Source of the DNA: Mariniphaga sp041684965
GTDB lineage: Bacteria > Bacteroidota > Bacteroidia > Bacteroidales > Prolixibacteraceae
Assembly (NCBI GenBank): GCA_041684965.1
Contig: JAWLGR010000002.1
Span: forward strand, 62,001-126,000
Direction: 5' to 3'
Length of the DNA: 64,000 bases
Positions 29,501-36,410 of this stretch are shown here, in pieces. Below the pieces are notes generated by a model. That model worked only from the letters and a program-made list of their open reading frames with translations. It made no database searches and was not told the origin of the DNA. The number at the start of each line of letters is the position of its first letter. Position 1 is the first letter of the stretch. Made by a program: the position numbers and the translations under genes.

Positions 29501-30581
29501 TAGCATACACAGTCATTTTATCACCTGTTCTAGCAGAGCGATATAAAGAATCCACACGATTTTCATTCAAATAATAATTCCATGCTAGCCCAGGTTTCTT
29601 TTTCATGTTACGCATAATGTCATCCAACCTGAGCGTACCCCATGGAATTGTGATTCTTTTGCTTGCGAAATCAATTTCAAAACCCGAAGTTACAGGCTCA
29701 AGTGTAGTGGCATCCAACTTCGCAGAAACATGATTACCTACAGTCCACCACAAGTCACGCCAAGCATCATGCCCTGGGGGTTTTGTCACTGGAATCCATT
29801 CTGAGTCGTCAAGACCTAATCCCCTTGCGTTAGCAAAATCAAGATTCCCGTTTTTGATGCTGTATTTGCGCATGAGGAATGAATTCCACAAACCATTTGC
29901 AACCCCTGCAACCTCATACCGGTATTCTCCACTCCCAAAGTTTGTACCATTATTATCAAAAACTCCACCTACCTGGTCAATAACAGCCGAATCACCATTG
30001 GCAAAGTGCTGTTCAATATAGATAGCATGGTTCCAAAATTTTAATGTTCCCCAGGAATAATAAAAATAAACACTATCAATCCATACTGTTACCTGGTCAG
30101 TACTGTCAGCAGGCTCCCACTGAGCGCCTGAACCTTCAGAACGATGTATCAAAAAATCTGCAACATCTAAATACCCCGGATTGCCGGGACGTTCCAGCCC
30201 TTCAAATCCAGGTATTCCCTGTTTGTATTTTCTGGGGCCATAATCCCATGCAGGTGCAATAACATATGACTCACCCGGCATAAGTATATGTGTAGGTAAC
30301 CAAAACCATCTTGTACTACCACATGACCACGGATCATTCCATACATCTAAAACTGCCCCTCCTCCGTACATGTTGCCAAACTTAAACTGATTAAGCTGTA
30401 CAGGTTGACTTCCCATATTGGTTAATTCAATATGCGATTCATTTGTATTGTCACCTCCATAAAATTCGGAAATTATCAGTGACCTATAGGGTATTGTATC
30501 ACCATCATTAAAACGTGGATTTACTTGTGCATAAGATGTAGCACTCAAAATAAGAAGAGCAAGTAGAAGTGTCTGTTTCAT
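26556..30581 (-). CDS. Giant secreted lamin-tail-domain protein with type IX sorting signal
   Basis: 1341 residues. Signal peptide (1-18, ending SYAQ). A lamin-tail-like domain at ~32-235 (IISEFYGGDNTNESHIELTN) and a second from ~602 (FLSEYDIHFRNNWFLEIFNP). At least five copies of a module with the pattern DGDKLxVTAxNGxxKxYYI occur, for example at ~463-483 and near the end (DDGDKLKVTSADGRIVVWY). The last ~80 residues are a clear type IX (Por) sorting domain, with IKIYPNPTVGKLNV and a GMFLIII strand. It is therefore a cell-surface or released protein. No catalytic residues are seen. Role is likely adhesion or substrate binding, which is inference. It has its own hairpin downstream. Confidence 0.85.
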   Translation of the reverse strand: MKQTLLLALLILSATSYAQVNPRFNDGDTIPYRSLIISEFYGGDNTNESHIELTNMGSQPVQLNQFKFGNMYGGGAVLDVWNDPWSCGSTRWFWLPTHILMPGESYVIAPAWDYGPRKYKQGIPGFEGLERPGNPGYLDVADFLIHRSEGSGAQWEPADSTDQVTVWIDSVYFYYSWGTLKFWNHAIYIEQHFANGDSAVIDQVGGVFDNNGTNFGSGEYRYEVAGVANGLWNSFLMRKYSIKNGNLDFANARGLGLDDSEWIPVTKPPGHDAWRDLWWTVGNHVSAKLDATTLEPVTSGFEIDFASKRITIPWGTLRLDDIMRNMKKKPGLAWNYYLNENRVDSLYRSARTGDKMTVYASGTELQLATFDIIVREPAPGANIVIPIDHKNDLGPVTNRTQKGILEWPRVTRYDSGMDTITGSWHGLPHSTRIDTLFKYLEKPPQASWEIVFLNDEKRPDLKSGDKLKVTAQNGNVKEYYIQVQSFQGSSNAELSAITWPDIPDLYKGIFGWKGDTVPSFSSGNFEYRVQVPLDVEGIPALVAKTKDVNTTVEVKRAVSLVGTREDRITTFTATSENNRAERVYNVELIKEKDPSSVQPYHAEPFLSEYDIHFRNNWFLEIFNPGNQPLDLSNYMFVQMVANDHAHAITQGMGIDYTSWARRYRKYVPGYRWVDESEWTVNPGILKLDISVDPIVLGNDVFCMGMISDDSYYAGQAGYDWPVPAELDVQFFNYEGIHTYSNPWGEYVDKTYNVVAAPAGHNFYIFKILNDSIKRGLKPANDPMDFELIEQWASSTGNGKRYRGGGLSSIRSYRRKPHINLPNKELDGISGVDEETSEFWFLDRNKLGNEGYGWPWRELYVLHNFGQHFFEQPTHYMSTVSSVIYKVSEGYSMNEKIRGMKPGVTIAEFFGNLIKADSAQSLSVKSAADGSNLKFDALIGNNDILVVLSADSSNTTQYVLEVTEQGLSSDAVLTSNLYNIFIENQTESLGEGVEAGFGYISGFEYGTRLRTVMNNLKIPNGATLDIIDSKGTYVPMKILNFDTTYIFVTVNSGIHLDVLAEDGVTRIVYQLQPNVSDNDAFILSDVYTVDQQQFLVHLVPRETNIQTFLSNIVPSFGSSVKMIDKMGNEKTEGRIVEDDKVVVISANGLSTKVYYISYLSTLKFPVTTYLAYVLSDNYAVNQVDYKISGGFTQFSKSTLLTDFYNNIHPCIGSTAIVVDANGVEKDSEYFDDGDKLKVTSADGRIVVWYDLDFHVTSADMIYSNSIKIYPNPTVGKLNVSGIEPGHRIQIYAATGALIKEVKAQGNLEILSLEDIPSGMFLIIISNNNRMLGRYKAIKLHSN

Positions 30582-30771
30582 AGCCTTAAGTTGATTAATT
30601 TATAAATTGAATTTAAAGATATTTCATTATAATAAATGTTATTCAAATATAATATATTGTATTTTGAATTCAAAATATTTAAACGATATTTTTAATAAAT
30701 ATTTTATAAACAGTAAAATAATTCGTAGATGTTTGTTATATAGGGATAATAAAATACAAACAAGCTTAGCT

Positions 30772-31803
30772 TTACAATATTACTCTTTCCGGCATTTGCT
30801 TTTTTGCCGATTTATAAATTGCTTCCTGAACAGCAAGGCTTTTTAATATATCATGACCATTGGTTTCGAATTCCTTCCAATTGATTAGGCAATCGATAAA
30901 ATGTCTTTGTGTGGCATAAACACAATCGCCGGCAAAATTGATTAGATTCACTTTGTAAAGATGTTCTTTTTCTTTTTCTCCCAGTTTTTGAATGGTAATT
31001 TTCCCATTGGGATACAAGCGAATGGTGCCGGTAGTTCCATCGACCAGAAATTCTCCAAAGGTTAGTCTTGGATTTTCGTAATTGGGTTCATTGTAGCGGT
31101 TGGCATCCCATAAAGCCAGCAAATCTGGATTTTCGAATTCGAAATTAACAAGTGCGAAATCTTCTCCTGCAATCAGTGGGTTTAGTTTTTTTAGGTAAGC
31201 AAAAACCCTTTTTATTTCACCTCCGAGATATCGAAATGTGTCGATAAAATGTATACCATTTTCATAAACTATCAGGCGCGGGTAGTTGCGGAAGTATGGT
31301 TGGCGGGGAATGTATGCATTCTCGCCCCAGCCGTCACCCATGCGTTTTCGCCAATTCATAAAATGTACTTTTCCTATTTCCTCATTCAACAGGAGCTTTT
31401 TTATTTCACGATGCCAGGGTTGAAACCTCCAGTTTTCATGAACCATAAAACGGATTCCGGAGTTAGTGGCATATTCTACGATTTTTTTTCCCTCTTCATA
31501 GGTAGGTGCCAGTGGTTTTTGGCATATTACGTTAATGCCCCGATCTGCTGCAAACTTTGTCATCTCAAAATGAGTCTCTGGTGGTGTTATAATATCTACA
31601 AAATCAGGTTTTTCATTTTCTATCATTTCCTGGTAATCAGTATAATGTTTCGGGATTTTGTAAATTTTCATTAAAGGCGCTGCCTTTTCCGAATCGTGAT
31701 TACATATGGCGGCAATTTTCACTTCTGGTATTCGTGTCCATGCTTCGTATTGAAAAGGACTAAAATAACCTGCGCCAATTCCTACGCCTTTAAGCTCTTT
31801 CAT
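30772..31803 (-). CDS. Gfo/Idh/MocA-family dehydrogenase (cytoplasmic)
   Basis: 343 residues without a signal. Rossmann domain from residue 1 (GVGIGAGYFSPFQYEAW, then AAICNHDSEKA). The catalytic Lys is in VICQKPLAPT, with Gln where EKP has Glu. MVHENWRFQPWHREIK and YENGIHFIDTFRYLGGE supply the substrate-domain residues. It should oxidise or reduce a sugar or sugar acid with NAD(P). Unlike the paralogue at 19686-20939 it is cytoplasmic, which fits with the MFS importer 58 bases upstream. It is the last gene of the proposed sugar-acid cluster. Confidence 0.88.
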   Translation of the reverse strand: MKELKGVGIGAGYFSPFQYEAWTRIPEVKIAAICNHDSEKAAPLMKIYKIPKHYTDYQEMIENEKPDFVDIITPPETHFEMTKFAADRGINVICQKPLAPTYEEGKKIVEYATNSGIRFMVHENWRFQPWHREIKKLLLNEEIGKVHFMNWRKRMGDGWGENAYIPRQPYFRNYPRLIVYENGIHFIDTFRYLGGEIKRVFAYLKKLNPLIAGEDFALVNFEFENPDLLALWDANRYNEPNYENPRLTFGEFLVDGTTGTIRLYPNGKITIQKLGEKEKEHLYKVNLINFAGDCVYATQRHFIDCLINWKEFETNGHDILKSLAVQEAIYKSAKKQMPERVIL

Positions 31804-31861
31804 AATTTTATATGCTAATTGTCTTTTTACATTGAAAATATATTATTACTGCCCATTTGCA

Positions 31862-33121
31862 TTACCTGTTTTCTATTGGATTATTGGGATTCATGAATCC
31901 CCAACATATAACAGCAAAAAATGCCAAAGAGGCACCTATAATAAAAAATGACTTTACTGAACCGGTCCATGCCTGGAGATAAGGAAACGCAAGTGCTGTA
32001 ATAAACGATCCCAAATTGCCTGCCATATTCATGGTTCCAGATACTGCACCTGAGTTTCGTCGGCCAATATCTACACAAAACGACCAGGAGGGACTTATTG
32101 TCATATCTGCACCAAATATTGCAAGGGTTAAAAAAATAACAGCTCCTGATACTGTTTCCATCTTCAGGCTTGCCAGCAAGCCAATGATTACAAGTGAAAA
32201 CCCAATCATTGCAGGAATACGTCGTGACATTTTCCAACTTCCTCTTCTGTAGATTACATCCACTAACCAACCAGAAAACCAATTACCTAATGCACCACCA
32301 ATTAAAGGTGCAGATGCATAAAATCCGGCTTCCACAATTTCAAGACTGTATTTTGTTTGAAGGTGCGGGAATAGCCAGGTGAGCGTAAAAAAGAAGGTAA
32401 AATTGCTGGCAAAATACTGAAGCATTGCCAGCCACATATTTCCTGATTTCAAAATTGTATTCATTCTTATTCCGGCTCTTTCGGTTTCATCAGCTTTTTG
32501 CCGGTTTCTAATGATGTATTCCTTTTCTTTATCTGAAATTCCATGATGTTCTTCTGGAGAATTGCGAAACCAATAAAACCAGAGAACTGCCCATAGTATG
32601 CCTATAATTCCCAGAATAATGAAGGTAAGTCGCCAACCAACAGCATGAATAAGCCAGGCAACCATAGGTAATGCAAACGCAGCACCAAGCCGGGAACCTG
32701 AAAAATTTATTCCCGTTACCAATCCGCGTTCTTTTATCGGAAACCATGAATACACCGCCCGTGAAATTCCTGGAAATGCTCCTGCTTCACTTGCTCCAAA
32801 TAAAAAACAAACTGTCAGCATAGATGCATAATTCCATGCTGCAGCTGTGAGTGCTGTAAATGTGGACCATAAAATTACAATAATGGTTAAAATATTGCGT
32901 GGCCCGAGACGATCGGCCAACATTCCTGATGGTGTTTGAAATAGAGCATATCCCAATGCAAATGAAGAAAGTATCCAGCCCATTTGTTTATCAGAAAAAC
33001 CTAGGGAATCGGATATGGGGATTTTTGCTGCTGAAATGCAAGCGCGGTCGATGTAAAGTAAAAGCGACAGGAAAAAAGTTCCGCAAACAAGTAACACACT
33101 GGTTGGTATTAGTTTTTTCAT
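31862..33121 (-). CDS. MFS permease of the ACS (anion:cation symporter) type
   Basis: 419 residues with 12 predicted membrane segments. The signature DRACISAAKIPISDSLGFSD near the N-terminus and the MFS loop motif GMLADRLGPRNIL are present. FLFGASEAGAFPGISRAVYSWFP is typical of the ACS branch, which imports hexuronates, glucarate, galactonate and related organic anions with protons. This points to a sugar-acid substrate for the whole cluster. The gene is 207 bases downstream of the kinase gene and 58 bases upstream of the dehydrogenase gene in transcription order. Confidence 0.9.
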   Translation of the reverse strand: MKKLIPTSVLLVCGTFFLSLLLYIDRACISAAKIPISDSLGFSDKQMGWILSSFALGYALFQTPSGMLADRLGPRNILTIIVILWSTFTALTAAAWNYASMLTVCFLFGASEAGAFPGISRAVYSWFPIKERGLVTGINFSGSRLGAAFALPMVAWLIHAVGWRLTFIILGIIGILWAVLWFYWFRNSPEEHHGISDKEKEYIIRNRQKADETERAGIRMNTILKSGNMWLAMLQYFASNFTFFFTLTWLFPHLQTKYSLEIVEAGFYASAPLIGGALGNWFSGWLVDVIYRRGSWKMSRRIPAMIGFSLVIIGLLASLKMETVSGAVIFLTLAIFGADMTISPSWSFCVDIGRRNSGAVSGTMNMAGNLGSFITALAFPYLQAWTGSVKSFFIIGASLAFFAVICWGFMNPNNPIENR

Positions 33122-33263
33122 CGTATTGGACTATATTGGTTTTTCTTTTCTTGTGGAATCTTGAAGAATTTTCAAGCAATCTTAGTAAATACGTAAATAG
33201 CTTTATTTATAAAATACATTTCGTAATGCTCACTTTGGTTGAGGTAATTCTTAAACCAACTGG

Positions 33264-33275
33264 AGGTTGCAACCT
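33264..33275. promoter_or_regulatory. Operator-like 12-bp palindrome before the permease gene
   Basis: AGGTTGCAACCT is a perfect palindrome, flanked by an outer pair TAATTC (33245-33250) and GAATTA (33280-33285). It lies in the 207-base gap between the kinase gene and the permease gene. The FCD-type GntR protein of the cluster is the natural candidate binder; this is position-based inference. Confidence 0.3.
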
Positions 33276-33328
33276 TACGAATTATCAGACTAAATAGAAA
33301 ATAATAAATTGTATGCATAGAATAGGTT

Positions 33329-34726
33329 TCAGAAAAATTTTTGAATGGCATTGTAAACTGCTTCATCACCACCTAAATTACCAGGGAAAGGCATGTAAAT
33401 CAGATCTGGGAATGATTTGCAATCATTGAGTTGCCATACCGGAACGCCTGGTATGATTTGTCCTAATACATGTGCCTTTCTTACGTTAAATGATTTGGTA
33501 AGTATATCGCTGGCGGTGATTCCCCCTTTGGCAATAAAAAAACCTGGCCGGACGGTAATTTTCTTTACTATTTCCACTATTCCTGCCGAAATGAGGTTGA
33601 TAATCCGAAGATTGTCCTCTGCCGTTTTACCTTTAATGATCTTCCGGCTGGTATAAAACACTACTACCCGGTTATTTTTCAGGTTGCTATTTATTCTATC
33701 AGAAACCCTCTTAGTTTCACTCTGAAACCCGGCATCATTAAATAACTTTTTTGCTTGGATTTCAATATATTCCACCGGGAAATTTTTTTTCAGGAAATCC
33801 AATTGCCTGGAAGTCATGGGTACATAAGAACCGACCGCTAATACCCCTCCCTGACCTTCGTAATTTATTTGTTGCTTCCCTATTGGCAAATTCACTGGCA
33901 ATCCGGCCAGGCTTGGAACTATTGATGCTGCCGTTCTAAATAAAATCTGTTTAAAACCTTGTTTTAGTGCCATATAAAATCCGGTTGTGAAAACATCCAG
34001 ATCAGACTGGGCAGCCGCGTTTATTACACAAACCTGGCCGTTTTGCAATCTTTTTAATACAGATGAAACGTATACAGGTCCATTTATCCGCAATTCATTA
34101 ATACTAATTGATATTACTTGTAAGGCCTTTATCCGGCCCTGAGTTTTTTCTTCCACATAATCTTTAAGGTTTGAAGATTTGTATCCGAAGCTGAAATCCT
34201 TAGCAAAAGGAGTTTCTCCGGCAGGGATAAGATGGTTACCGTCACGAACATAGTGCACATCTTCAATCGTTACTCTTCCACCCTCAAAAAATGCCGGTAT
34301 TAATATATGGGGGGCATTTTTTATGCCCAGACTTTCGCCCAGTGCATCCACTTCATTTGGATAATGGCCTCGAAGAGTAGAATCACTCCGACTAATTACA
34401 AGGGTTTTTCTATTTGTTTTATTGGAAGCATTATTGATGTTCCGCCCAATTTCGTGAGCCAGTCGGTTTGCTTCTCCATGATTCAGGCTTCGAGAGTTAG
34501 TCAATATATAAAATAGAGGAGTACCTGATTTTAATTCATTTTCAATTTCTTTTTCATCCCAGTTGGTTATAACCGGCACATTGCTAATAGTTTGAGTTCC
34601 TGTGGGATCATCATCCAAAACGATGACAGTCAGTCCTGAATCCAAAAAAGATTTACGGTTTTTTTTGGTTAGTTTCTCTGAATACTCAGGAGGCAAGGAT
34701 TGGATAGTATCAATATAATTTTTCAT
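33329..34726 (-). CDS. Four-carbon acid sugar kinase family protein (DUF1537, OtnK-like)
   Basis: 465 residues. The N-terminal domain carries VIVLDDDPTGTQT, the family hallmark, and FYILTNSRSL, followed by VISRSDSTLRGHYPNE. The C-terminal nucleotide-binding domain contains FFIAKGGITASDILTKSF. Characterised members (OtnK, DtnK) phosphorylate erythronate or threonate at C4 with ATP. The stop/start with the cyclase gene overlaps by one base, so translation is coupled. With the adjoining dehydrogenase it could turn a four-carbon (or related) aldonate into a triose phosphate. The exact substrate is unproven. Confidence 0.9.
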   Translation of the reverse strand: MKNYIDTIQSLPPEYSEKLTKKNRKSFLDSGLTVIVLDDDPTGTQTISNVPVITNWDEKEIENELKSGTPLFYILTNSRSLNHGEANRLAHEIGRNINNASNKTNRKTLVISRSDSTLRGHYPNEVDALGESLGIKNAPHILIPAFFEGGRVTIEDVHYVRDGNHLIPAGETPFAKDFSFGYKSSNLKDYVEEKTQGRIKALQVISISINELRINGPVYVSSVLKRLQNGQVCVINAAAQSDLDVFTTGFYMALKQGFKQILFRTAASIVPSLAGLPVNLPIGKQQINYEGQGGVLAVGSYVPMTSRQLDFLKKNFPVEYIEIQAKKLFNDAGFQSETKRVSDRINSNLKNNRVVVFYTSRKIIKGKTAEDNLRIINLISAGIVEIVKKITVRPGFFIAKGGITASDILTKSFNVRKAHVLGQIIPGVPVWQLNDCKSFPDLIYMPFPGNLGGDEAVYNAIQKFF

Positions 34727-35355
34727 TAATCTTCAATTACTATGGCCCGGCACGGAGCTCCGTCACCATTCATTATTTTCAACGGCAGCACTACAAGCTG
34801 TACTTTTTGTTTTGTTATTTTGTCAAGGTTGGTTAAACCTTCCACTATTAAAATATCTCCTGCCAGCAATATCCGATGTATTTCCGTCAGTTTTTCCAGA
34901 TTAGTTACATCAGCTATTGATGGCGGTTCTACTCCAATAAATCCAACTCCTGCTTCCACGCACCATAAGGCAAGTTCCCTGCTTAGTCCCGGAAGCCCAT
35001 TGCGATATTTCATATCATTGACGTATTGGCTCCATGATGTCCTGAAGATGAGACCTTCCCCTTTAATTAACTGGGTTTTTACTTCTCCTAAATGAGAAAC
35101 TGTAATCTCAGTTCCTGGTTGAATCCCGATTAATTCGATAATGTGGCATGACAAAAAAAACCTTGCCGGGTCAACCTGGTCTATGGTTTTACCCTTTACT
35201 TCGAAATGTGCCGGCGCATCCATATGTGTTCCGGCATGCGAGTATAGGTGAAGTATTTGGGCATTCCATCCGTCGTTTAGAAGTGTTCTGGACGGGTAAA
35301 ATTTCACTCCACGCATCCCTGGTTGATATGTTAAGGTGATATCAATAAATTTCAT
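34726..35355 (-). CDS. Cyclase-family metal-dependent hydrolase (kynurenine-formamidase-like fold)
   Basis: 209 residues. The metal motif HxGTHxDxPxH is intact as SHAGTHMDAPAHF (His40 to His50). GVEPPSIAD and ILIVEGLTNLDKI follow, as is usual in the family. Members hydrolyse cyclic amides, lactones or formamides using divalent metals. Between a sugar-acid kinase gene and a dehydrogenase gene, lactone hydrolysis or a related ring opening is the natural guess. It overlaps the dehydrogenase gene by four bases and the kinase gene by one. Confidence 0.88.
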   Translation of the reverse strand: MKFIDITLTYQPGMRGVKFYPSRTLLNDGWNAQILHLYSHAGTHMDAPAHFEVKGKTIDQVDPARFFLSCHIIELIGIQPGTEITVSHLGEVKTQLIKGEGLIFRTSWSQYVNDMKYRNGLPGLSRELALWCVEAGVGFIGVEPPSIADVTNLEKLTEIHRILLAGDILIVEGLTNLDKITKQKVQLVVLPLKIMNGDGAPCRAIVIED

Positions 35356-36404
35356 ATGCCGAGTCGCTGAATAATTGCATCAGCAATTTCATTTGTTCCT
35401 GACTTTCCCCCTAAATCAACCGGAAGTATTTTATCGGTACAGGTTTTGTCCATAGCAACCATTATTTTTTTCGCTGCAGTAGTTTCTCCCAAATGTTCAA
35501 GCATCAATACTGCCGACCATATTGTTCCAAGTGGATTTGCAATCTTTTTACCGGCAATGTCGGGCGCAGAACCGTGAATGGGTTCAAACATAGATGGGAA
35601 TTCCTTTTCCGGATTGATGTTTCCCGAGCCGCCAAGACCGAGACTGCCCATCAGTGCACCGCCTAAGTCACTTAGTATATCACCAAATAGATTGGTGGTA
35701 AGTACAACATCAAAAATTTCAGGACGTAGTACAAAATTAGCCGAACAGTTGTCGATATACATTTGGAAATGTTCTACATCAGTATATTGTCGGGCTACTT
35801 CGTTGATTACTCTGTCCCAAAAAGTAAGACTGTTAATCAGAGTATTCGATTTGGTGATATGATGTACTATTTTTCTGCGTTTACGGGCTAGTTGAAAAGC
35901 AAAATGCGCAACCCGTTCAATTCCATGGCGGGTAAAAATGCTGGTATCCATGCCCATACCGTTCGGAGAATCAGGCATAAACTGACTGCCTATTTGCACA
36001 AATTCACCTTCGGTATTTTCTCGCACAACCACGAAGTCAATTAGTCTTGTATCTTTTAGCGGACCATTAAAACCAGGCCACGTGCGAACCGGACGGTAAT
36101 TAACATATTGCTGTAAGCCAGATCTCACTTTAAAAGTATATTCTTTGGCTGGCAGTGTGTCGTCCACCTCAGGCAGACCGACTGAACCAAACAAGATGGC
36201 ATCGAAAGTTTTCAGTATATCAAGCCCATTGGGTGGCATAAATTCACCAGTTTTCAAATAATTCCCCGCTCCCCAAGGGAAATATGTTTTTTCCAGTTGA
36301 ACTCCTTCATTTTCAACCACTGCATTTACCACTTTCAATGCAGCCGGTACAATTTCCGGTCCAATACCGTCACCAGGAACTACTGCAAGTTTTAGTTTTC
36401 TCAT
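35352..36404 (-). CDS. Isocitrate/isopropylmalate dehydrogenase family, tartrate/D-malate-dehydrogenase-like
   Basis: 350 residues. KLAVVPGDGIGPEIVP at the start, the substrate-Arg region YVNYRPVRTWPG, VVRENTEGEF, and the metal-Asp region TNLFGDILSDLGGALMGSLG are all present. FEPIHGSAPDIAGKKIANPL is the cofactor loop. The length and the VRENTEGEF element fit the tartrate/D-malate dehydrogenase branch, which oxidises 2-hydroxy acids with decarboxylation using NAD+ and Mn2+. PdxA2, the usual partner of OtnK-like kinases, has a distantly related fold, so this enzyme may play the same part. It lies 6 bases after the CE15-GH gene. Confidence 0.88.
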   Translation of the reverse strand: MRKLKLAVVPGDGIGPEIVPAALKVVNAVVENEGVQLEKTYFPWGAGNYLKTGEFMPPNGLDILKTFDAILFGSVGLPEVDDTLPAKEYTFKVRSGLQQYVNYRPVRTWPGFNGPLKDTRLIDFVVVRENTEGEFVQIGSQFMPDSPNGMGMDTSIFTRHGIERVAHFAFQLARKRRKIVHHITKSNTLINSLTFWDRVINEVARQYTDVEHFQMYIDNCSANFVLRPEIFDVVLTTNLFGDILSDLGGALMGSLGLGGSGNINPEKEFPSMFEPIHGSAPDIAGKKIANPLGTIWSAVLMLEHLGETTAAKKIMVAMDKTCTDKILPVDLGGKSGTNEIADAIIQRLGI

Positions 36405-36410
36405 TGATGG

